A DNA stretch of 64,000 bases from Symsagittifera roscoffensis. Its lineage: Eukaryota; Xenacoelomorpha; Acoela; Convolutidae. The notes beneath the pieces were generated by a model, which was not told where the DNA came from, ran no database searches, and saw nothing but the letters and a program-made list of their open reading frames with translations. Made by a program: the position numbers and the translations under genes. The stretch is from NCBI RefSeq assembly GCF_963678635.1, contig NW_026971607.1, forward strand, positions 1 to 64,000, written 5' to 3'. This document shows, one piece after another, positions 37,525 to 48,981 of this stretch (position 1 is its first letter; every line of letters starts with the position of its first letter).

Positions 37525-40500
37525 TTGAATCGAATCAAATCAAATCTGAAGAACCTTAAGGACAATTTCAACCTGGATGAATTGATGGACCTGGCAGAGG
37601 CATATGTAGGACCGATGATAGATGCGATCTATCGTCGGCTGATGGATCGAGACTTCGCTCTGGAGGACCCTGAGGTAGTCATGTTGCTGACCGCCCTGAT
37701 CAACATCTTGGGGCATGACAACCGTGGGGACCGCCCCACGGAAGTCCTGTTGATGGCAGCATATGGAGAGAGGGGAGTACTAGAACATGAGAGTGATGAG
37801 GTGGAGAAACGGGGCTCTCTCAGGGAGTGACTTGGCGAATTAACCTGGATTGGGAAGTTCTAGGACTTACCAGCCAGGTGAAATGCCTATGCCCTCCAAG
37901 CCCAAACCTGGGCTGACGAGAATGCATCAGGAGATGAACAGCGAGGCTGCCTCGTCTGGTTCACCACTGAGAGCAGCTGTGCCACCAAAGAGGGCGAAAG
38001 TAGGACAGAAGGTTCAGACGAACCGAACCATGCAAGATCTGGATGGGATGAAGGATGAACTGGAAAGGACGAAAAAGGAGCTGGACGAGATGACCAAAAG
38101 CATGCTCAAGTTGGAGGACGATCGGGACATGTGGAGAAGATTGATCGAAGACTGCAACAAAAAGCAGGGTCAAGAAATTGAGCACTTGAGGCAGAACTAC
38201 AAAGAGCGATCGGAACAGATGGCGTTGACAACGGCCGTGGAGAAAGTGATACCTGCAAGGAATATTCCTCGTGGGCAGTCCCCGATGGAGCTCTTGACGC
38301 CTCGAGAAATGAGTCAAACAACGGAGACGCGGCTCCCGACAGAGACAGATCGAGTAACGAACCCGGACCCTAGTGACACCTTGGGTGACCCCGTCGTGGA
38401 AAAAACGGCGAGGAAGCTGATAGAGACAGCTGGACGACTGGTCGCCAACAAGAATGCGCCAGGTTCCGGGGTGACCTATGGAACGATCGACGACACGGAC
38501 AGAGTACGACTCTCCCAGGCCATCCAGGCCATGATCAGACAGGGGATAAGTGACGTGACGCCACTCATGGGGAGCTCGAAGGCCCCAGAGAGAAGAATAC
38601 AGAAGGTGCCCGCGAAGAAAGTGTCTCGTGTAATAGACGTACAAAAGAACAATCAATTGAAATATAATTTAACGGGAGTTCCGGAGACAAATCCGAGAGC
38701 TTGTTTCAATCGAGCGACTTGGAACCCGGCAGTAAACCTGCAGCAACCACCACTGGGGACATCACATCTGATACTGGTAGACAGCTTGGTCAGAGTACTA
38801 TCGAACTTGAGGACCTCGTGGGTCACCACGGTGATGGCCTTTGGAGGCGCGACGATAGCCCAGTTATATCGAATGGTGGAACTGATGAATCCAGGGAGGA
38901 TCCCCAATGTGATGATCCTGGTTGGAACGAATGACATCTCCTGAGGTTCAGATGAGCAGGAAGCACTATGGGAATCAATGATGGTGTGTTTGTTTACTAC
39001 CCTCTGGCAGAAATTCAATTGCGCGGTACTGACCGTTTGCACTGTGCCAATGAACACGAGGAGCTTGACAGCAGCAGGGAGAAGGCACAACGAAGGAGTC
39101 GTCAGGTGGAATAACATCTTGAGGAATCTCGCAAGTCGGAATGCCGGAAGAATGATCCTCATGGACATCGAACATGAGTTGAGAGCTATGGATCATGCCA
39201 GACTGACCACGGACGGCATCCACTTCGATAGTATCGAGGGACAGGCTTGGTTGAATAGAGTCTTCCGAGAGCGGTTGGACGAACTAGAGGCGGAACTCTT
39301 TGACACAGGAGTGCTGAAGGAAGAAGGAACAGCGAGTGACGCGGTGATTACTACCTGTGTGCCTCCTAGCCTGGAAACACGCTTGGGGACGGTCCCAGCT
39401 GTCACGAACTACAGACAACAGAGCTCCAGCGAATCAGGTCAAAGGACAGACGTACAGGATCGATTGGGAGAAGCGCCGATGAGGAGGACCATCCATCCTA
39501 GGAGAAGAATAGGACCTGTCAATCCAATCGAAGAGACAGCCAGCACGTCTAGATCGGACACGAGATCGGAGACGACAAGTACCAGTCGAGAGGAGAGACG
39601 CCCGGGCAGAGGCTCGTTGATGTGGTCGAGACCCATACCATCTCCCTGGCATGTATACAAAGACGAACTAATGAAGCTGGATCTCCAGAGGGTAAGCTTC
39701 ATCGAAGATGCAAGGAGGATGCTGAATGGAGCGACGCTATCCGTCAGCAGACTGTACTCGATAACCGGCGTAGACTGGTTGATAGCCGCTAGTATGAATT
39801 TCAGCTCCACGACGGCCTTGAGACTTGCTGACCTAGAGGGACTGCCCTCTAAAAACACAATGGGACCAGTGAACGCGAGACCATTGCAAGATGTGAGATT
39901 GAATCATGATGAAAGGAATCGAGAAGAGAGACCTGGAAGATTTCTAGTGACATGGGCGCCGATCGGAAACATGTGAAGATGTTCAGGCAAGTAAGCTCAC
40001 CCCCTGGTCATGTGAAGGAAAGAATATACCAAAAATTAGTGAATCAAGATGGTGATGTCCAAAGATACGGCGGATTGAAAGCGATGAAGAAAGATGAGAC
40101 CATCTTCGCCGCCTATGACAAAGCAGAAATGAGGAAGGCCAAGATTATGATAGTAGCGAATTCAGAGTTCGTGTACACCTCCAAGTCTTTGTTTTGGCCG
40201 GACGTCATAATGTTGGCAGCGGTCGACCTGGACCTACTGCAATCGGTATCTCTGGCTATAGGGGTACAAAGGCAGACGGACATGAACCCAATTACGATCG
40301 TGTTTGCTGACATCCATGACCATCTACACAGTAGAGGTTTTCTGAGCAGACTCAGAGATCCTACAACGGCAGAGAATGCTGTGTTGCCAGCGATAAAAGA
40401 TATCCTTGAGTCGATGGGTGAAGTGGTGGATGCGACGAAGGAGGGGTCGTTCACCAAAGTGACACCGAGAGTAGTATTCGCGTTGTTTCCGGGGTATGCA

Positions 40501-40896
40501 CATCTTCCGGATGGACTGAAATTCGTGTATGCGATTGTGACCTTGCTTTCGGAAAGAAAATATGATGTGATCATATCAGCCCCAAATCGCATGATAGAGA
40601 TGGAGATCCTGAGGCCACTCAGGGCTGAACTACCTGCAGTGTGGTCAGATATCTCGAACGCGATGAGAGGATTCAAGGACCATGCGCGGCACATGTTGGT
40701 GTTGGACGAAGTGCTGGGGTTGGAACTGTCCAATTTCAGTCGACAACTCAAGCCTAAGCCGGGAATAGACGACGACCATCGAGTGATCGTAGCGATGTCC
40801 AGCGACTTACGGTTCCGAGCAATGGAAGTGACAGGTGAAAACACGAGAAGGAAAAATTCACTAGAGACTAGAGCTCATTTGGAGGCGATGTTTTGA
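37525..40896 (+). pseudogene. ORF3 (SGNH hydrolase) pseudogene of element B
   Basis: Pieces at 37525-37830, 37850-38944, 38978-39976 and 39952-40896. There is no ATG at the position of the A start; the first in-frame ATG is 37585. The SGNH domain shows VDSL (Gly replaced by Val, Ser kept) near 38778, GTND near 38925 followed at once by TGA, and DGIHFD near 39210. The last part carries the possible second SGNH-like fold, with an IHDHLH block near 40313 and DDDH near 40770. The coiled coil is shorter than in A. Confidence 0.85.
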
Positions 40897-43488
40897 GAAC
40901 CAAGCCGGAAGCCAACCAGTGGCTACACCTAAACCCTCGAGTAGCGGCATTGGGTGCAGATGCTTTTGAGCAAGGCCCTGTGATGATCACGAAGATCCAT
41001 GCCTACATGTTAAAGGAGGTGAACCTGGCGGAAAATGCCGAAGAAAAGACTGCTGAGTTTGTAAACAGAATGTGTCAGATTACCCTGGAAACCTTCTGGA
41101 CCCAGGAAGTGAAGGGACAGGAAGGCTTTGAACGGACAGACAGCATGCTGGAAGATTTGGGAGCCGGATGTACCGCGTCCTTCTTGGCAAAAGTCTACCC
41201 GAAAGTCTCTCATTACTTGATTAAGGAATTCCTCCAAGCAGTAGTGGAAGTGTCAATATTGGAACTAATAGCCTTGTTCGTGACGTTTGGAGCAGAGAGT
41301 TTCGTGAAAGGACCGGCGATGCTGCTCACCGAAGGAATCCTGAACCTGCGGTTAGATGGACTTCTAACACTGAAAGCGATTACCCACGGAAACTTGGGAG
41401 GACTAATGAAATTGACACGTTTCCAGAGCAGATGAGAGAGAGAGTGAGGAATTTAGATATGAAGAAAAAGTATAAGAGACATGAGACACACTCTTATCCA
41501 ATATCTCTTACAACAAAATCGCTTTGGAACGGGAGAAGATGAGACTATCGAAAGAGAAGACGTCATGTTGGAGGCATGCCCCTGTTAACTGATCTGAGCT
41601 TAGCTATGAGAACCGATCCCTTAGCACTGATCAGAGGAGTCACGGAGTTTGTGACAGTGATCTACGGACCAGCAGTCATGTTTGCGTTCCCTGACGTTAA
41701 AGTGGAGGCGTATAGGAGGTCGGTGCTGCACCTGAACCTCATATCAGCAGTGGACGGTAGTGCACTGAACTGGTGTGAGCAGCTCACATTGCGGGAGCTC
41801 ATGAGTGAAGATCTGTTATTTGCGAAAATATCAGAACCAGAGATGACAGTCATCAATTTTGACGGTCACTTCCGTGATCACATGGGAGAAGTAGAAAGAG
41901 GACACATCGAAGTGTTTCCGAAGCTTTGGAATCTGAGACCTTATGATAAAACGATTGGTGAGATAACCAGAGTGCCTCGTCTCACTGCAGCATATCATAA
42001 AGTGAGAGAAGAGACGAAGGACTGGGGTGATTACGAGAAGCTGCCGGAGGCAATCCCTGAATTCCCTCTGATAAAAAATATGTTGCTCGGAGCAGTCTCC
42101 GTGGTACAAACTCCTAGGTTGAGAGCATTCGAAACCAATGAAAGGAGAATAGGGAATTTCATAGCAACGATGGATACATACTTTGTGGGAAGAAATGCCG
42201 CTGTGTTACAGTACACACAATTTGCCTATACGGATCAAGCGACAAGAAGGCGAATGAGCAACGCCGCGACTCCCAAGCCTGGAAGACTTGATGAGGAATG
42301 GGCGGGATTAGGCTTGGCGCCTATGAAAATGAGAGGCAGGACCGAACTGCCTGAAGCCTCCTTGATCCTGACTAGTGTGAAACCGGAGTTGACGGTAGTC
42401 GGAACGCTGCGAAGGAGAACCTTCCTAGCACCCTTCGGCTGCGAGGAAATCAAAGTGGTCCATGGAGAAGAGGAAGATAGATCGGCCGGTACATTGATCA
42501 TACCGAAGTTTCCGGAAGGAACCGACAATGATAAACAAGGACCATCGAGCTCAAAGAAAGATATGTCAGAAGGAGATGACGGACAGGGAGGAAGAAACCA
42601 TGCAACAAGATGCAAGTCAAGCTGGTGGGGAAGACGACAGGGCATCGACAGGAGGAGTATCCAGCCTGGATTTCAATATCTTCAGTGATCTTGAGAACAA
42701 CGCGGATACGTTGGAGACGAATATGCCTTCATCAGCCAGCGGATGAAGGCATTTCGACACTTGAGCCTCCGTCAGCGTTTATGGAAATGAAACGGAATTT
42801 GCCGGAGAGCAGCTCTCCTGGCAATTCAAGAAATAACGAACAAAGAATCCTCATGGAATCGCCTAGAAGAAGAAGAATAGAGGGCTCAGCCAGAGTACCT
42901 TTCTTGAGAACGTTGCCCGAAGGAAAATGGGAAGTACATCACCGAGACCATGAAAGTAGGACGGGATGCAGATTGGACAGAGTGGCGTTCATGGAAGAAG
43001 TCTGGACAGTGGTTCAGAGCTATGGGACCCAGTCCATTCTGAAAACAGGTCTCAACCGACCCTTGATGCGAGAAGTCCTTGACAAGCTTGATGAGTGTGA
43101 AGGGAGATTGAGTGAGTTGTTGATTGACTCAGCCACTGATGAAAGTGAAGCGAATTCTCCCATCAAGATGACACCGCAGGACGATAAAGGAGAGGTGGTG
43201 TATCTGTCAAGAACCAGGAGAGGAACGATGCGATCGAAATTGGTGATTGATAAGATCAATGCGATGAAAATGAAGTTAGGCAGCAGAGTGATGCCGAGGA
43301 GACTAGAAAAGACGAAGGTGGATTCGGAGATATTGATGAAAGCTTTCAATTCAGCAAAAAGGAAACGACTCGAAGAGGTCATGGATTTGGGACAAGGGGA
43401 TTTTCAATTGCCTGGCACAGATAAAATGTTGACTGATATAGCGATGGTGCCACCCATTCTCATGGCGGGAATAAAGTCAACAGGTTAA
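40893..43488 (+). pseudogene. ORF4 pseudogene of element B
   Basis: Frames 40893-41435, 41576-42688 and 42610-43488. Homologous to A ORF4: GMPLLTDL near 41573, YGPAVMFAF near 41663, and an acidic tail. It begins 4 bases before the end of ORF3, closer than in A. The break near 41430-41570 and the frame change near 42650 inactivate it. Function unknown. Confidence 0.82.
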
Positions 43489-43533
43489 AAAACCAAAAGA
43501 AGTGACCGCATTCTAACTGGAGCAACCTTAGAA

Positions 43534-46475
43534 ATGGAAATACTCAGCCAATGTGGAGAAAGCACAATAAAAGACTTTAAGCCCTCACCCATGAATCACG
43601 GAAAGGGAAATGTCGCAGGACAACTAGTACCAGTGGAATATAACCGACTGACAGTATCGGAGGCTGTGTCAATAGATGAACCTGCGGGTGGATACATGGA
43701 AATGTTGGAGTACCGAAACTCGACTAGAGGGTATGTGAGGGCTCTGGAAGACAAGAGTGCCATGGAGGGTTATCTGGAGACAATGTTGCAAGGCACCACC
43801 CTCAAGCAGAAGGCGTACGGAACTTTAGCGTCGTCTGAGATACAGGCAGAAACGATGGAGCAGTTGGTGAGCCTTCCATGGAAAGCAGTGGTGTTACGGT
43901 ACTTCGAAGAAGAGATGAGGACTGCGCCAAGAATACACGCTCTCATGGCAGTACCTTACATATGAACAGAGTTACAACTGGGGTTTGCCTGGTGCATGAT
44001 GGGACTAACTCGCGAAGAGTATGATTCAGAAGAAAGGAAGAGGTCAAAAGAAGAGAAGTTTTTCCTTATGACAAACCTGAGCGATCTGATAGTCCAAAAG
44101 GGAGCAGCAGTAGCGTGTGCAAAGCGGAGAGACGCTCTCTGTTTCATTCGATTCATGATAGAGCAGATTTCAGTACCTGCATTGAACACTTGTGTTAAGA
44201 TGCTGAGGGAAGGCGATGAGCGAGCGAAAGCCTTACTCTTGCTAGCGCTGCTAGATATGCAGCAAAGCAAACCGATGAGGGTGAATATGAAAGAACCCGA
44301 GGAGTTAGAGCCCTTGAGAAAGATAGACGAAATCAGGAGATTCTCAAACAAGGAGCTGAGACTCACTAAAGAATCTATGGGGGCACTGCCGAAATCCAGT
44401 GAGTACTGTGGACCGATTAAGAAGGAGTCGTACAGCTACTTATCCCGAATCATAGGGATAGCGTACAACCCTTTCCTGAGTGAAGACATACGCGATTGCT
44501 TCTTCGATTACGAGCAGGCAGTGTTACTATGATTCTGGACGTCGAGAATTGTAACAATTAGGAGCGCTAATAATCCACAGACCAAGTTGGGACTGGTCTT
44601 GGAGGAAGAGGTGACTGCACCTTCCGTACCAAAATCCGACAAAAGAGTGGAGTTTAACATGGGATTCTCAGATGAATTACTGAGAACGAGCTTGATGGCA
44701 GTTTGGGAATTGATGAGGCCATCATGTTGTCCTAGTCCCAACGCTGACTCGATATTACGGGCGACACGAGACGTGCAGAGGGAACTGAATGCAGATTGTA
44801 ACCTGCGTGACCTTAACATCATATATAATGTGATGATAACGGCCTCTAGTAGCAACGGTGAAGATAAAGTGGAGTTGCCTGACTGGGGACCAGAAGACTG
44901 GGTCAAACCTGGTAGCTGTCTGGCGGAAGTCTGTGGACTGGAGGGTCACGTTTGTGGAGGTCAAAACTGTGTGAAGACCCTAGAGAAACAACACAAGCAA
45001 TTGACGGTATTGTTTGGAAACGTCGTGATGAAAGCAAGAACGAAAACGGAAGTGATAGCGGATTGTCATGGAGGAACCGAAGTGAATCTAGTGACTGCAC
45101 TAGGATTCTACAGCATGTTTAGTTCTTTAGAGTTACTATTGAACCTAGAACAGAAACATGAGATGGTTACAGCCATCAGTGTAGAAGTGTTCCCAGGAGT
45201 TCTGCAAACTGAGCAAAAGTACATAGGAAAATGGAGGGAGGCGATCGAGACGGAAATGACCATCAGATACAGTGAGACTTATTGTATACCATCAGGAGCA
45301 CGATATTTGGTGGGTTCGACATTGGCTCCAATGTGCAAGAGCAGATACCCGGTACATTTCGTAGCTGTGGATGTAAAGTGTACGAGAACGATCGTGGATC
45401 AAGCCTTCTCAGTGCCGAAGTGTGTGAGACTGGTGAGAATGTCCGAGTTGCTATGTAAGATGTTCTCAGCGGTTCCAGAGAGAACCAAAGAAGGGTTGGA
45501 ATCGATACTGGGAAAGAAGTTCATGGGATACGTGAGCGGGAACTTCAGTGACTTTGAGAGACAGAAACAGAGAGGATCAACTGTTACAGATTACAATACA
45601 GTAGACGAGAATGATGATGTCCACCGAGTGATGATGGAAGTGGAACCATTACTGGAAGCTTCGGGAAAACGTAATTGGAGGAGCATCATGTTGACACATG
45701 ACGAGTTTCCCTGCCACTGCTTGCTGCAGACATGGTGGTATCCCAAGCGTAGTAATGATGATCTGGTGTTGATCTCCATGGGTTTACCAGACTCATCACA
45801 GCCCATAACAATAGTGATAGTGGGAGTTATGATGGTGATACGATGGCTGGAAGCTCATGTGAAAGAAAACAATAGACAGGAGGCACCGACGAGAGAACAG
45901 TTGCGGAAATTAGATTGTCTAAAAGATTTAGATCTTTTTGAGACAAGTGCAGAATTCTAAACATTCCGATGGAAGTGAAGAAGATATGGGCAAGAAAACG
46001 ATTGATACGATGGTTCAGAGCTAACATGATTGCATGGTTGTACGAATATGCTAAGAAGCATATGTCGAAGCACGGCAGAGTGTACATTGAATATCAGCTG
46101 GACATCGGAGCAGGAGCTTTCAAGCGAGCTCTCGTGACTCATCGGAATGCAGTGACCACCGCTGTGAAAAGAATTTCCAGGACAAGTGAACTAAGTGGAA
46201 AGGAGAAGGCAGATATGTTAAAGGAAGATTTGGAGAGAAATGTGACGTTGTGTCTCCACAACAGCTTCTGCAGGAACAGAGAATCTAACGTGGATCCCCT
46301 ACCTTGTTGCAAACAGAGGTTAGAAGAGCAGAAGTGTTGGAGCACTGCTTCCAACAGCGTCAGGATGGCTAACGACGTGTTGCAAGACACAGAAACTGAA
46401 AGTGCAGATTCATTATCAAAGGAGGAAGAGATGGAACGTGGCCGAAAAACGAGATGCAAAAAGAGACGAAATTAG
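43534..46475 (+). pseudogene. ORF5 pseudogene of element B (includes ORF6 region)
   Basis: Frames 43534-43965, 43996-44532, 44587-45960 and 45969-46475. The third frame reads without interruption from the Cys/His cluster (GSCLAEVCGLEGHVC near 44910) through SVPKCVRL (45412) to FPCHCLLQ (45707), so ORF5 and ORF6 of A are one gene here. Stops at 43963 and 44530 interrupt conserved sequence. NSFC motif near 46262. Confidence 0.85.
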
Positions 46476-47246
46476 AAGAATTTATAAGTCTTAGAACTTC
46501 TAAACGACGAAAAAAAGAAGAAAACAAAGGAGTGATGAAGAAAAAGTTAAAACTCAGAATTGTTTTATGTGTGTGAAAAAACACAAGTGAGAAACTAAGC
46601 AACCAAGTTGTAATTGAAAACTGAAACATTTAGTTGAGTTTTGAAGTTGTTGCATTTATAGATTTGCATTTTGATTTTAGTTAAGTGGCTTCAGAGACAC
46701 TTACTTACTATTTATTTAGAAAGGCTTGAGTGAAGCAGTATATTTAAATATTCCAGCCTGCATGACTGTTTTTAATCAGCTAGGAGAACTGATCACTTTG
46801 TGGTGACATGAAAGGCTTAGGTAATCTCTCGAAGAGGGAGATTGTTTCATTGTTCTTTCTAACTACAGAGTTTCTTAGTTTTAATATTCAGGACAATAAA
46901 AAGCATGATTTCCGAAGGGAAGAAGCATAGTAGGATAATTTTAGCTTGTTGGTTGGCAGGACTGTCCTGCAAACCAGCACCTTTTAAATCTAGGAGAAAA
47001 AGTTTTTAATCAGTACATTGACAATTGGAAGTCGGAAAATATGTTTTTATCTTAGGTCATATCCTCAATGTGCAGATTAATGAAAGAATTTGAAGGTTAT
47101 AGTGATGTAGTATGATGTCATTTAGATTCTGCAGTGAGTCGATATGACGTGGATAAAAGTAATTTCGTGCATTTTTTAATTTCTGTTCGATGACACTGTA
47201 CCTATTTTACGAGCATTGCGAGATTCAATGAGGACATTGACCGGAC
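46476..47246 (+). other. 3' noncoding region of element B
   Basis: About 770 AT-rich bases with no gene. It ends GAGGACATTGACCGGAC before the purine tract, the same lead-in as in A and C. Confidence 0.7.
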
Positions 47247-47259
47247 TGTCCGGGGAGTA
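47247..47259 (+). promoter_or_regulatory. 3' polypurine-type tract of element B
   Basis: TGTCCGGGGAGTA directly before TGTGACATTCG. Same motif as in A and C. Confidence 0.85.
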
Positions 47260-48171
47260 TGTGACATTCGACCAGAATGGATCAAAATGCAGATGCATCA
47301 GATTCGGAAATTTAGCAGCGAACCTTCCAAATTGACGGTTTTAAGCGATTAACGACGTTATTGGGACGATTAGTCAAACGGTGAAGGTCAAGATATTCTG
47401 GTATTTTGAAATTTTAAAACTTCGAAGTATGACGTCATATTTCTGAGAAACGTCAGAAACGGCCATTTTGGCAGAACGTCGAAGAAAAACACAACAACGA
47501 TAGTTGCGACGACGACAACAACGAGAAAATTGAGAATCAGAATCGGAGAAAAGCAGAAGTAGCAGAGACCGCTCCGAGTTGCAACTATTGTGTCGCTACA
47601 ATAGTTGCAAGACCGTTGCGAACAACGGTGAAGGGTGGAAAACCAGCCTTCCGGAAGGAGAATAAGAGCCTTATTTCCCCGGATTCAAGAATCCGGAGGG
47701 GTCTCGGGACTGGAACTGATAGTGTCTTATATAAAATTTTAGCTTCCCTGTCATGTCCTGATTTGAATTTAATCAACATCTGAATTCATTCTACTAAGAT
47801 GAGAAGCTAGGAGTTGGGGGAAAAGGTGGATCCATCTTCGATGGAGATGATGATTTTTATCTACTGAACAAAAACAATAATAATTCAATAAGTAGTAGTA
47901 GCCCTGTTTTTAGGAGTAACCTCGTGGTCTGGGGATACTGAGACCCAGCCATGAGCTCACTATTTCTGCTTGTAATTTAGTTAATTTGAGTGTTTTGACC
48001 GAAGCCGAAAGCTGTAACGTTTTTTGTCGACCCGATGTTAGAAAGACCACCGAAAATACTGGCTTGGTAGAGACGGTTGAAAGCATGTAAAGCTCTGTTT
48101 AGACGTTAGCCAGCCGTCTTAGGACTTAGTTTTATTTTCCGTCGATATGTATCTTCCGGGCGAATGTTACA
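47260..48171 (+). repeat. 3' LTR of element B
   Basis: 912 bases, a direct copy of 23713-24623 with about twenty differences including small indels (roughly 2 per cent). TATATAAA at 47728-47735. Confidence 0.95.
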
Positions 48172-48196
48172 TGTGCCAACCTGGCAGAATGGCACA
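48172..48196 (-). repeat. First 25 bases of the C 3' LTR
   Basis: On the minus strand this reads TGTGCCATTCTGCC..., directly after the C purine tract and AGTA, just as A and B LTRs begin. The LTR resumes at 23712 on the other side of element B. The 25-mer also has inverted ends, TGTGCC and GGCACA. Confidence 0.8.
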
Positions 48197-48209
48197 TACT
48201 CCCCGGACA
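48197..48209 (-). promoter_or_regulatory. 3' polypurine-type tract of element C
   Basis: Minus strand TGTCCGGGGAGTA, then TGTGCC. The lead-in GGACATTGATGGGGACT parallels A and B. Confidence 0.8.
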
Positions 48210-48981
48210 AGTCCCCATCAATGTCCCTATTGATCGCATAATACCGGGTTGTCGTCAAGTAGTGTTCCAGTTCTCTATAATCAATCTTACAAATCGCATG
48301 AAAAAATGAGATTTATCTACTCCACCTCAACTCACTACGTGTCACAAATGGCATCGTACTACATCTCACTGCCTTTCAACATTTTCACAAAATTTGCACC
48401 ATGAGGATTTCCTAGATAAAAATTTATTTTCTGACTACTTACATCATCTTGCCATAAAACTTCTTTTCGCTCTTTGTGATTAAAAAGTTGGGACGTGGCA
48501 CGGCCACGCACCCGTTAAAATTAACTTAACATCACTCACCAAGTATAATCAGTTATTTATGCTGTCCTATTCGATATTAAAACTAAGAAACTCTGTGGCT
48601 AGGAAAGTTATTGAGTTACTCACCCTTTCCGAGCGAGTTTACCTAAACTTACCATGTCGCCACATAGTGAACACAAGTCTTAGACAGGTTAAAAACTTCA
48701 GTCGTGTTTAAATAGGTAAATATACTCACCTATTTTCTATATATATATATATATATATATACATAAGTAGCATAACTAAAATTTTCTTTCAACAATTTTA
48801 ACAATTGCAACAATTTTCAAAGTCTGGTTTGACCAAACTAGATCAAAACAAAACGTTTAACAAGTTCAATAATCAAAACTTGGTTAATTGGTTCAATTTT
48901 AACACACAAAGACAATCAAATTTTTTCTCCTTCTCTTCCTTTCTTGTTCATATCTTCAATTTCCTGTTCGTTCTATCATCT
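48210..48981 (-). other. 3' noncoding region of element C
   Basis: About 770 AT-rich bases without a gene. Includes a pure TA microsatellite at about 48738-48761. Confidence 0.65.

Larger units (their letters stand above)
23713..48171 (+). mobile_element. Element B: giant Ty3/gypsy-type LTR retroelement, decayed
   Basis: About 24.5 kb with LTRs at both ends, the same primer-binding site as A, a 3 kb leader, and the same gene order (gag, protease, RT, RNase H, integrase, macro-like domain, ORF3, ORF4, ORF5). Proteins are clearly related to A but diverged, so it belongs to a different family. Every gene has frameshifts or stops. It is inserted in the LTR of element C. I found no convincing target-site duplication. 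Confidence 0.93.

Noticed and set aside
23708-48176. Target-site duplication flanking B
   Set aside because: Bases before 23713 (GCCGT) and after 48171 (TGTGC) do not match in any reasonable register.
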